Assembly (NCBI GenBank): GCA_016209785.1
Contig: JACQVM010000318.1
Coordinates: forward strand, 1 to 8,266
Reading direction: 5' to 3'
Source of the DNA: Candidatus Melainabacteria bacterium
GTDB taxonomy: Bacteria; Cyanobacteriota; Vampirovibrionia; Obscuribacterales; Obscuribacteraceae
DNA length: 8,266 nucleotides
The position numbers and the translations under genes are program-made. Position 1 is the stretch's first letter; the number at the start of each line of letters is the position of its first letter. The notes below the pieces were generated by a model. The model was not told where the DNA came from, ran no database searches, and saw only the letters and a program-made list of their open reading frames with translations. Positions 1 through 6,884 of this stretch are shown here, piece after piece.

Positions 1-715
1 CCGTATAATAGCCAACATCATCCTCATATTCATCAGCCCAATCGCTACCGGCAGGGGCTTGTCTAGCAATATCCACCCCAGTATGCTGCTTAATGCGATC
101 TACGCGCTCACTTAAATCAACTATGCCAGATGGTTTGCCAAACACCTTTGCCTCAAGGCGATCAAGACGTTTGTTGACAGGCTCTCCAGCAAAGTCCTTA
201 CCAAAAACCCGTGTCTCAATTGCCGTAACTGCTGGATATTTGCTACCCTCAGGACTGACATAATCACGCCGGGGTGTACCTTGAGGAATGCTTGCGGGAC
301 TGTCTTGGCTCACAGAGTCCTTAGCAGAGCCCAGGCTAGCTTCATTTTGCTTAGCTTCCTTGCCATCTGAAATTTGGTTGCTTAGGTTAGGGACACAGGA
401 AAGCAAATTAGAAAGTCGCTCATAGTTGGAGCCTGCTTTCACCTCACCAAAGACCATTTTCTCTAACCTTTCCAGCCTGGTGTCCATAGTGTCTTTAGGA
501 TAGTCGTGCTGAAAAAACTTCATCTCAAGTCGGGAAATGTTTGGTTCGACCGGATTAGCAGACTCTGCTGCAAAGATTGCCTGACAAAACAAAAACAAGC
601 TAACGGCTAGAAAAATCCTCACCAATATCCTTTGCCTGGACTTAACCGGCATCATGGAATCTAGCCAACCGCTAGGCACCTTGCTTACATCAGAAAAGGG
701 AATCAAGAAATTCAT
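1..715 (-). CDS. Partial exported protein with RLxRLE/VFG repeats, function unknown
   Basis: This open frame of 238 codons begins at an ATG at 715 and runs off the left edge without a stop, so only the N-terminal part is seen. An in-frame TGA lies 24 bases upstream. AAGG (726-729) sits 10 bases before the ATG as a weak ribosome site. Residues 24-50 have the shape of a signal peptide: basic KSRQR, a hydrophobic stretch LAVSLFLFCQAIF, then a likely cut after AIFA near residue 49. A second start at Met21/Met22 (655 or 652) would give a more normal short signal peptide. Two diverged copies of a roughly 45-residue unit follow, at about 60-104 and 163-208. Each contains a short acidic/aromatic segment, then RLERLEKMVFG or RLDRLEAKVFG. 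A Ser/Gln/Lys-rich linker separates them. Similar LE-VFG repeats occur, as far as I recall, in uncharacterised Obscuribacterales proteins. No enzyme motif is visible. Export is inferred. Confidence 0.8.
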   Translation of the reverse strand, partial: MNFLIPFSDVSKVPSGWLDSMMPVKSRQRILVRIFLAVSLFLFCQAIFAAESANPVEPNISRLEMKFFQHDYPKDTMDTRLERLEKMVFGEVKAGSNYERLSNLLSCVPNLSNQISDGKEAKQNEASLGSAKDSVSQDSPASIPQGTPRRDYVSPEGSKYPAVTAIETRVFGKDFAGEPVNKRLDRLEAKVFGKPSGIVDLSERVDRIKQHTGVDIARQAPAGSDWADEYEDDVGYYT

Positions 716-935
716 TGTCGGCGGACCTTAACCTGGCTCAGTCCAGCACCAGAGTCATCTTACCACGTTGGACTGGTCTCAAAACCCTCATTTCCACTAG
801 GCTTCATGGCTAGCACCTAACCACTCTGGCAAGTCCTATAAGCAGCAAATCTTTGCTTTAGTAATAATTGACGAGTCAGTAAAAGCTTTGTTCCGCTATT
901 AGCACTGACCTTGTAACATACGTGGGTGCGCCAGC
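716..935. promoter_or_regulatory. Divergent intergenic region between the repeat-protein gene and hutH
   Basis: These 220 bases must hold the starts of transcription for both divergent genes, but I found no well-spaced -35/-10 pair. Isolated elements are TTGACG (868-873), TATAAG (837-842) and TATTAG (897-902). The first and last are 23 bases apart, which is too far for an ordinary sigma-70 promoter. The clearest symmetry is the 10-base palindrome TGAC-GA-GTCA (869-878), flanked by GCTTT (855-859) and AAAGC (882-886), which extends it imperfectly. It lies 57 bases before the hutH ATG at 936 and could be a protein-binding site. The regulatory role is inferred from position only. Confidence 0.4.
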
Positions 936-2564
936 ATGCTCCACGGACAGCAACTACCCCAAGCAACCCCTTGCAAAGTGCATCAACTAATGAAACATCA
1001 TCTAACCCTTGATGGTCACAGTCTTAAGCTCCACGAAGTAGAAGAGGTGTCCAAACAGACTCGGCAAGTAAAGCTGTCTAGCCAAGCTAACGTTGAGATA
1101 AACGCAAGCCGGAAAGTAGTCCAGAGAATCCTTGCTGCCAGGCAAGTAGTGTACGGAATTACTACAGGCTTTGGCAAATTTAAAGATACCTATATCTGCC
1201 CTGACGACAGCCGGCAGCTCCAAAGAAATCTTATTTTAAGTCATGCTGCTGGCCTGGGTCAGCCACTTAACACTCAAACAGTGCGAGCAATGATGCTGCT
1301 TAGAGCTAATGCGCTTGCCAAAGGTTTTTCTGGTGTTCGTGTTGAACTCATAGAACTTCTCCTTAATTGTCTCAATCGAGGAGTCCACCCCATTGTCCCT
1401 GAGCAAGGCTCAGTAGGTGCTAGCGGTGATTTGTGTCCGTTAGCTCATTTAGCGCTGGTCTTAATCGGCGAAGGCATGGCCGAGTTTGAAGGTCGCATCT
1501 TGCCAGGCTCTGAGGCACTTAAGTCTGCTCAACTAAATCCAATCATACTGGAAGCCAAGGAAGGATTAGCACTTACAAACGGAACTCAACTTATGGCTGC
1601 ACTAGCTACCCTCCTTATATTAGAAGGCGAACGCTTATGCCGCATTGCCGACATAGTGGCAGCTATGTCTCTGGAAGCCCTCTTGGGCTCAGTAAAACCT
1701 TTCGCCGAGGACATACAGCAGGTACGTCCTCACCCTGGACAAATTGCTGCTGCTACTAATCTTAGATTGCTTACTGCCAACAGCGCCTTAGTGGCCAGCC
1801 ACGCCAATTGCCCTTTAGTGCAAGACGCCTATTCTCTTCGTTGCATCCCGCAAGTTCATGGTGCTTCACGCCAGGTGTTCCGCCATGCCCGTGAAGTGTT
1901 GGAGATTGAAATTAACTCTGCCACAGACAATCCACTAATCTTTAGAGACATGGTTGTATCTGGCGGCAACTTTCACGGACAACCAGTAGCACTGGTTATG
2001 GATTATATGGCACTTGGACTGTCTGAATTAGCAAGCATCTCAGAACGCCGCACTGAGCGACTAGTAAACCCAGCATTGTCTAATGGTTTGCCACCATTTC
2101 TGACCAGCCTTGGTGGCCTAAACTCTGGCTTAATGGTCGCGCAATACACTGCAGCAGCACTGGTATCAGAAAACAAAAGCTTGGCACACCCTGCATCCGT
2201 TGATTCAATTCCTACTTCAGCCAATCAAGAAGATCATGTTTCGATGGGTCCCATCGCAGGACGTAAGGCAAGACAAATACTAACAAATGCTTATCATGTG
2301 CTGGCAATTGAACTTTTATGTGCCGCCCAGGGACTTGATTACCGCCTTGGCAAGGTTAGCACAGACACCGGATATATTTTACAGACAGCTAACGATCTTG
2401 AGGCAGGACCAGGTGTACAGGCAGCATACGAGCTGATTCGAAAGGAGATTCCCCACCTTGAGCACGATCGAGAACTCCATAAAGATATCTCTTTAGCCCA
2501 CAAGTTAACAACCTCTGGAGCCTTGCTTAAGGCAGTGGAGGACTCAGTTGGGACTTTACAATAA
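936..2564 (+). CDS. hutH: Histidine ammonia-lyase
   Basis: This cytoplasmic enzyme deaminates L-histidine to trans-urocanate and ammonia, the first step of histidine breakdown. The Ala-Ser-Gly triad that cyclises into the MIO electrophile is at residues 162-164, within GSVGASGDLCPLAHL. Other family active-site residues are present: Tyr73 (VYGITTGFG), His103 (ILSHAAG), Asn215 (LTNGTQ), Gln296/Tyr299/Arg302 (QDAYSLR), Phe346 and Glu432 (NQEDHVSMG). The Glu in NQEDHVSM favours histidine over phenylalanine or tyrosine, because PAL/TAL enzymes differ there. The frame gives 542 residues against about 510 usual. The first 18 residues do not look like the family, and Met19 (ATG at 990) gives a normal N-terminus (MKHHLTLDGHSLKL). 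I kept the longest frame because neither start has a good ribosome site. No hutU, hutI or hutG is adjacent, so urocanase would have to be encoded elsewhere. Confidence 0.95.
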   Translation: MLHGQQLPQATPCKVHQLMKHHLTLDGHSLKLHEVEEVSKQTRQVKLSSQANVEINASRKVVQRILAARQVVYGITTGFGKFKDTYICPDDSRQLQRNLILSHAAGLGQPLNTQTVRAMMLLRANALAKGFSGVRVELIELLLNCLNRGVHPIVPEQGSVGASGDLCPLAHLALVLIGEGMAEFEGRILPGSEALKSAQLNPIILEAKEGLALTNGTQLMAALATLLILEGERLCRIADIVAAMSLEALLGSVKPFAEDIQQVRPHPGQIAAATNLRLLTANSALVASHANCPLVQDAYSLRCIPQVHGASRQVFRHAREVLEIEINSATDNPLIFRDMVVSGGNFHGQPVALVMDYMALGLSELASISERRTERLVNPALSNGLPPFLTSLGGLNSGLMVAQYTAAALVSENKSLAHPASVDSIPTSANQEDHVSMGPIAGRKARQILTNAYHVLAIELLCAAQGLDYRLGKVSTDTGYILQTANDLEAGPGVQAAYELIRKEIPHLEHDRELHKDISLAHKLTTSGALLKAVEDSVGTLQ

Positions 2565-2575
2565 TGGTGTACAAT
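2548..2575 (+). promoter_or_regulatory. Possible promoter of the tRNA-Val gene
   Basis: TTGGGA (2548-2553) and TACAAT (2570-2575) are 16 bases apart and match the sigma-70 consensus at four and five of six positions. They overlap the last codons and stop of hutH. Transcription would start near 2582, leaving a leader of about 17 bases before the tRNA. Read-through from hutH is the alternative. The call rests on base matching alone. Confidence 0.3.
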
Positions 2576-2598
2576 TGCCCTACGATTTTGCTTGGTTC

Positions 2599-2670
2599 GG
2601 GCGATTAGCGCAGCGGTAGCGCAGCACGATCACACCGTGAAGGTCGGGGGTTCAAATCCCTCATCGCCCA
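2599..2670 (+). tRNA. tRNA-Val (anticodon CAC)
   Basis: The 72 bases fold as a standard cloverleaf. The acceptor stem GGGCGAT (2599-2605) pairs fully with ATCGCCC (2663-2669), and the discriminator is A2670. The D stem is GCGC/GCGC around a loop containing GG. The anticodon stem GCACG (2624-2628) pairs with CGTGA (2636-2640), except for a G-A mismatch at the outermost 27-43 position. The anticodon loop ATCACAC (2629-2635) has the invariant T33 and reads CAC, which decodes GUG. The T stem GGGGG/CCCTC (one G-T pair) encloses TTCAAAT. CCA is not encoded, so it would be added by the CCA-adding enzyme. The gene starts 34 bases after the hutH stop and ends 10 bases before the convergent small gene. 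Confidence 0.95.
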
Positions 2671-2680
2671 AGATGCTACA

Positions 2681-2875
2681 TTAAATTGGGTTTTTAGCAG
2701 CAACAACTCTCAAATTCTGCTGTTGCGGTCTTAAAACTACAACATTTGTTGCCTTGGTTTTAGTGTGCCGCTCTAACTCTAGAAAGCTACGCAGAACATT
2801 TGTTCGTTGGTCCATATCATTGGCAGCTAACTGCTTGAACTGAAGGCTAACCCAGTCATAAAGTTTTTGATTCAT
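2681..2875 (-). CDS. Small hypothetical protein (64 aa), translationally coupled to patA
   Basis: I do not recognise this protein. Its ATG overlaps the aminotransferase stop as ATGA (2875-2872), and AAAGG (2887-2883) lies 7 bases upstream inside the aminotransferase's lysine-rich tail. That is a better-placed ribosome site than most in this window, so the frame is probably translated and coupled. The N-terminal half looks helical and charged (KLYDWVSLQFKQL, then RTNVLRSFLELERH). The rest is basic and contains two short beta-like stretches, NVVVLRP and LRVVAA. There is no signal peptide, membrane segment or cysteine pair. It ends in TAA, 10 bases from the 3' end of the tRNA. Operon position suggests a role near the aminotransferase, perhaps as a partner or regulator, but that is only inferred. 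A chance frame remains possible. Confidence 0.6.
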   Translation of the reverse strand: MNQKLYDWVSLQFKQLAANDMDQRTNVLRSFLELERHTKTKATNVVVLRPQQQNLRVVAAKNPI

Positions 2876-4203
2876 TTTTTGGCCTTTGCTTTAGCCTTTT
2901 TCTTTTGAGGCTGTCCCATATCCTCAAAAATAGACTTAAGGGTATCAATCACAAAATTGATTTGTGACTCAGTGATAATCAGTGGGGGCTCAATCCTAAT
3001 TGTTCTATTGGCATTCATGGTAGCTGCAACCAATACACCGCGGTAAAAGAGCTCTTCCTGTACTGCCTCACGTACTTTCTTGGACTGAAACTCAAGACCA
3101 ATAAGCAAACCACGCCCCCGTACATCAGCAATGTATTGAGGATATTGCCGTCTTAATTCTGAAAGCCGGCGCACAAAATAATTGCCCATCACCGCTGCCC
3201 TGGCCGGAAGGTGCTCCTCCATGAGCACTTCCAGGCATGCTGAAGCAGCAGTACAAGCTAGGGGGTTTCCCCCGAAAGTAGAGTTGTGAATAGTTGGGTT
3301 TGGCTCTAAGACCTTCCAAATCTTGGCTGTGGCCATAAAGCAGCCAATTGGAATCACACCACCACTTAATGCCTTAGCCAAACACAATATGTCTGGCACC
3401 ACACCTTCGTGCTCACAAGCAAACATTCTCCCTGTACGTCCTAGTCCTGTTTGCACTTCATCAAGAATAAGCAGTACGCCCTTTTTCTTGGTGATGCGGC
3501 GCACCTTGCTAAGATAGCCGGGCGGCGGAACATGAATTCCACCTTCTCCTTGAATAGGCTCCAGGATAACTGCAGCAGTATCTTTGTTGATAGCTGCCTC
3601 AATGGCTTCAGCATCCCCAAAAGGTACATGCACAAAACCAGTCAAAAGTGGCTCAAACGGCTTACGGAACACCTCTCTGCCAGTAGCTGACAAGGCCCCC
3701 ATGCTCACACCATGGTAAGCATTTGTTGTGGAAATAATTTGGCCTTTGCCTGTATAAAGGCGAGCTAACTTGATAGCTCCTTCAACAGCTTCTGTACCAC
3801 TATTACAAAAGAATGTGTATTTAAGCTCGCCTGGTGCAATTGAAGCTAATTGACGTGCCAAATGTGCAGCCCAAGGATTCAGCAAGTCCTGACTATGTAA
3901 ACACACCTGATCAAGCTGTGCCTTAACTGCAGCAATCACCTTAGGATGACGGTGCCCTACATTAAAAATGCCATAACCGCCTAGGCAGTCAAGATATCTC
4001 TTACCATGATTGTCGTATGTATAAACACCACCATCACGGAATTCAACAGCCCCCTCAGCCCCACATAGCTTTTTGCTGTATGCATGATTGAGGTGTTCAA
4101 TGGAGTTCTCTAGTGCGTGAGCCGTTATTTCTTCATAATGACGCCCACGGCGTTCAACTACCGGGAATTGCTTAACTGAACCAACTTTTTTATAGACAGC
4201 CAT
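2872..4203 (-). CDS. patA: Class III PLP aminotransferase, putrescine aminotransferase-like
   Basis: The 443-residue protein is a fold-type I, class III aminotransferase. PLP-site features are SGTE (135-138), the Tyr-His pair YHG (163-165), Asp248 in ILDEVQTG, the Schiff-base Lys277 in LAKALSGG, Thr309 in STFGGNP and Arg403 in TIRIEPPL. Several stretches closely follow E. coli PatA/YgjG: CLGGYGIFNVGHRHP, LHSQDLLNP, KYTFFCNSGTEAVE, ACEHEGVVPDILCLAKAL and TIRIEPPL. This supports transfer of an amino group from putrescine to 2-oxoglutarate, giving 4-aminobutanal and glutamate. Ornithine or acetylornithine aminotransferase is a less likely alternative. Substrate cannot be fixed from sequence. AGGA, four bases before the ATG, is a reasonable ribosome site. 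The extreme C-terminus is an unusual Lys/Ala tail (QKKKAKAKAKK). The gene is first in a two-gene operon, and its stop overlaps the start of the next gene. Confidence 0.88.
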   Translation of the reverse strand: MAVYKKVGSVKQFPVVERRGRHYEEITAHALENSIEHLNHAYSKKLCGAEGAVEFRDGGVYTYDNHGKRYLDCLGGYGIFNVGHRHPKVIAAVKAQLDQVCLHSQDLLNPWAAHLARQLASIAPGELKYTFFCNSGTEAVEGAIKLARLYTGKGQIISTTNAYHGVSMGALSATGREVFRKPFEPLLTGFVHVPFGDAEAIEAAINKDTAAVILEPIQGEGGIHVPPPGYLSKVRRITKKKGVLLILDEVQTGLGRTGRMFACEHEGVVPDILCLAKALSGGVIPIGCFMATAKIWKVLEPNPTIHNSTFGGNPLACTAASACLEVLMEEHLPARAAVMGNYFVRRLSELRRQYPQYIADVRGRGLLIGLEFQSKKVREAVQEELFYRGVLVAATMNANRTIRIEPPLIITESQINFVIDTLKSIFEDMGQPQKKKAKAKAKK

Positions 4204-4246
4204 AAAATCCTATCTCTATGCGATGAAATTTGACAAAATACTTCCT

Positions 4247-4268
4247 GTGGCATTTGCAAACATGCCAC
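4247..4268. promoter_or_regulatory. Perfect inverted repeat upstream of patA, possible operator
   Basis: GTGGCAT (4247-4253) and ATGCCAC (4262-4268) are exact reverse complements separated by 8 bases, and the spacer includes the palindrome TTTGCAAA together with flanking arm bases. The site lies 43 bases before the patA ATG. A 22-base dyad there fits binding by a dimeric repressor or activator, or a hairpin in the patA leader. No T-run follows on either strand, so it is unlikely to be a terminator. No regulator gene is adjacent, and the role is inferred from symmetry and position. Confidence 0.4.
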
Positions 4269-4822
4269 TGTAACTAATTTCTACGATCTACTATTTGCTG
4301 TGAATGGCAACCAAGACGCACACGTAGCCTGACATTGCCAACCTTTCAGCTTATGCTACAGAAACTTGTTGCTAATGCTAACTACGTTCATAACGTCAAA
4401 ATCTACCCAAACATCCTCACCACCGTAATGCACCTGTGGCACCGCTGGCAGTGGTCAACACAATACAAAAGCAATTCATCTACTCTAAATGTACATTGCA
4501 TGCGCCATTTCCAGCAATGTGCAACCTGTCCAAAAAACAAGGGTAGAAATTAGCCAACTTGTCCAAGAGTCTAGTGCCATATCTAGCACACTCTTGCCTG
4601 GAACCCTTGGCAGGGCTTACTGCTCCAGCATCCTGACAAGCCGCTTCCACCGTGCGTATTGCCCCCATGAAGTCTTGCTTATGTCTACAAGCAACACGCC
4701 CTAAATGCCTGTACTCTCAGGTACTTTTTAACCTAACGCCCATAAGGCATAATTAGACAATCTATCATCAAAGACAAGTCCAGCTTTAGCCGTAAAAGCA
4801 ACCCGACGTTGGTGGATGTAAA
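4269..4822. other. Long gap with no supported gene, between patA and the TPR gene
   Basis: This 554-base stretch separates divergent operons. Short frames of about 60-72 codons exist on both strands (for example 4335-4553 and 4489-4704 on plus, 4480-4668 on minus). They overlap each other, lack good ribosome sites and encode Cys/His-scattered sequences with no family look. I saw no tRNA, RNase P, SRP or tmRNA signature. The 3' part should carry the promoter of the TPR operon. TAGACA (4754-4759), TATCAT (4763-4768) and CATAAT (4748-4753) occur, but none forms a well-spaced pair. A weak CCTG/CAGG hairpin (4708-4721) followed by five T's (4725-4729) could be a feeble terminator. Confidence 0.5.
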
Positions 4823-6853
4823 GTGAAGCAATTACTTCTAGTTCTTGCCTTAAGTACCTTCGCAGCAACGCCTGCTGCACCAGCGGCAAGCATGCCAAAG
4901 CCACTATTGGAGCGATATTATCAAGGCGTTAGCTACTTTAAGGTTGGTGATCTTGAGAGAGCCTTGGCAATCCTAAAGACTGTTGCCATTAGCACGCCTG
5001 CCGATCCTTTAGTTCATCTGACACTGGGAGCAGCCTTTCAGCAGCATGGTGACACTGATGATGCCATAGCGGAATTTCGCAGGGCAATTGCCCTAAGACC
5101 TTACGATGCTTTTGCCCGTGAATCATTGGGACTTCTCTTACAAGGTCAAGGTCAACTTGAAGAAGCCATTCGCGAATACCAAGAAGCAGTGCGCTTAAGA
5201 CCAGATACCCCACTTATGAGGCTAAACCTTGGGCTAGCTCTTCGTGCTCTGGGAGCCCGCGATGGAGCAATAGCTGAACTTAAACAGGTACTGAATGCTT
5301 ATCCTGACCACCTCAAGGCTAGATCAGCTCTAGCTGCTATCTATCAGGACAAAGGTGAAAATCAGTTAGCCCGTGAAGAATACAGGCGTGTTTTAGCTGC
5401 TGATCCAAACAATTTCTCCATTGTGCTTAACTATGCAACCACCCTTTTAGCCCTAAAAGACTTCGCTGGTGCTCAAAGAGAGTTTGAGCGGGCTATTAAC
5501 CTTGATCCTACAGTAGGGGAAGCACATGTCTTGCTAGCTTCTACGTTAGCTGCCCAAAGCAATTGGGCAAGTGCAAGACAGCATTTAATGAAAGCCACCT
5601 CTCTTAAACCTGAGCGTGCAGATTGGCACACACAGCTAGGAAATGTCTTGGCTAAATGTGGCGAGTACAAGACAGCAATTGAGGAATTCAGGCAAGCACA
5701 ACGACTTAATCCTGCTGATATTGACACTGCCTATAGTCTCGGTTACCTGTTGCAGCAAAGTGGGGACTTCCCGGCTGCCTCTGGAGCTTACAAGCATGTT
5801 TTAGCTCTTAACCCCCAATATGCTAATGCCCATTACAACCTAGGCATTATTAAGCAAAGAGAGAAGGATTATGCAGCAGCTGAACATGAATTTCTCTTGG
5901 CTGTTGACCTCAATCCTAACGATGGGCAGGCATTCATTAATTTAGGAAGAACAAAACTTCTCCAAGGAGATTTGTTCAACTCTGTAAGCTTTTATCGACA
6001 AGGTTTAAGTCTTGAACCGTCCGACCCGGGTGCCTATGTTGAACTGGGCAAAGTTCTTCTTAACTTAAAGGACAAGGCAGGCGCACGTTCAGCTCTTGAA
6101 AGTGCCCTTGCTCTTAATCCCACTGACAAAGGGGCCAATCTAACTTTGGCTAACCTGGATGAGCAGGAAGGAAATTACAACTTAGCTGAAATGACATATC
6201 GTAAATTGCTTGAGCGTGATCCTAACGACACCAAGGTATTAGGACTCCTTGCTGATTGTTTCGAAGACCAAGGTAAAAGCGAACAAGCAATTGAGCTTTA
6301 CCAGAAAATAGTCCAGAACAATCCTCGGTCCCCTGAAGCTTACAATAACCTTGGGCTCGCCTTGCAAAAACGCCAAGATTCAACTGGTGCCATGGCTCAG
6401 TTCCGCCAGGCTTTAGACATTGAGCCTAAGTTTCTCGAAGCTCACATCAATCTTGGCAACAGCTATCTAGCACAAAGGAATTTCACTGCGGCTGCCCAAG
6501 AATACACAAAGGCACTTGAAATCAGACCTGACAACGTGCTGGCACATTACAATCTTGGGCTAGCTTTTGCTGGACAAGGGGATACTGCCAATGCGCTTAC
6601 GCAGTACCGCGAGACCTTAAAAGCAGATTCCAAGTATGCCAATGCCTACTATGCCTTAGGTTTGCTGTACCTTTACCAAGAAAGCTATGTTGAAGCCATC
6701 CCGGCTTTTGAAGGTTACCTTGGCTTAGCTCCAGATGGTCCTTACAGTAGAGCTGCTCAGAAGAACCTGTCAGCAATTCGGGCAGCATTGAGCCAGCCCA
6801 ATGCTCCTGCCAGCACAGGGACTGCATTAACCAATTCCACTGTTACCCATTAA
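4823..6853 (+). CDS. Exported TPR-repeat protein with 18 tandem repeats
   Basis: The 676-residue protein starts at GTG with GGTGGA six bases upstream. Residues 1-21 form a signal peptide: a single Lys, the hydrophobic LLLVLALSTFAA, and a likely cut after APA at 21. From about residue 29 to 642 it is 18 contiguous tetratricopeptide repeats. The period is exactly 34 residues from repeat 2 (starting at 62) to repeat 17, and repeat 18 (from 606) is slightly longer. The consensus is easy to see: A-x-NLG at helix A, then A/G, A-x-x-x-Y/F in helix B, and a closing L-x-P. Such arrays form a right-handed superhelix that binds peptides or proteins. No catalytic domain, lipobox or membrane anchor follows, and the last 34 residues are Ser/Thr/Ala-rich. 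It is therefore probably a periplasmic or secreted scaffold, with unknown partners. The next gene starts 31 bases downstream on the same strand, suggesting one transcript. Confidence 0.9.
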   Translation: MKQLLLVLALSTFAATPAAPAASMPKPLLERYYQGVSYFKVGDLERALAILKTVAISTPADPLVHLTLGAAFQQHGDTDDAIAEFRRAIALRPYDAFARESLGLLLQGQGQLEEAIREYQEAVRLRPDTPLMRLNLGLALRALGARDGAIAELKQVLNAYPDHLKARSALAAIYQDKGENQLAREEYRRVLAADPNNFSIVLNYATTLLALKDFAGAQREFERAINLDPTVGEAHVLLASTLAAQSNWASARQHLMKATSLKPERADWHTQLGNVLAKCGEYKTAIEEFRQAQRLNPADIDTAYSLGYLLQQSGDFPAASGAYKHVLALNPQYANAHYNLGIIKQREKDYAAAEHEFLLAVDLNPNDGQAFINLGRTKLLQGDLFNSVSFYRQGLSLEPSDPGAYVELGKVLLNLKDKAGARSALESALALNPTDKGANLTLANLDEQEGNYNLAEMTYRKLLERDPNDTKVLGLLADCFEDQGKSEQAIELYQKIVQNNPRSPEAYNNLGLALQKRQDSTGAMAQFRQALDIEPKFLEAHINLGNSYLAQRNFTAAAQEYTKALEIRPDNVLAHYNLGLAFAGQGDTANALTQYRETLKADSKYANAYYALGLLYLYQESYVEAIPAFEGYLGLAPDGPYSRAAQKNLSAIRAALSQPNAPASTGTALTNSTVTH

Positions 6854-6884
6854 GCTCAGCTGGAGACCATGTAATATTGCTCTT

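Noticed and set aside
739..775. Inverted repeat CAGTCCA (739-745) and TGGACTG (769-775)
   Set aside because: The 23-base separation is too long for a typical operator and there is no T-run; seven bases can match by chance at this distance.
868..902. TTGACG and TATTAG as a promoter for hutH
   Set aside because: The 23-base spacing is well outside the usual 16-18 range.
2701..2728. GCAACA and TGTTGC hairpin downstream of the tRNA
   Set aside because: It lies inside the small minus-strand gene and has no T-run, so it is not supported as a terminator.
4480..4668. Minus-strand frame of 62 codons upstream of patA
   Set aside because: It overlaps the plus-strand frames, has no ribosome site and resembles no known protein.
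4335..4704. Two overlapping plus-strand frames of about 70 codons (4335-4553 and 4489-4704)
   Set aside because: No ribosome site, mixed Cys/His/Trp content typical of random translation, mutual overlap and no recognisable family.
6862..6874. GGAG followed by ATG-TAA, a possible start-stop element before the cNMP gene
   Set aside because: Only three bases separate GGAG from this ATG, too close for normal initiation, so it is more likely coincidence.
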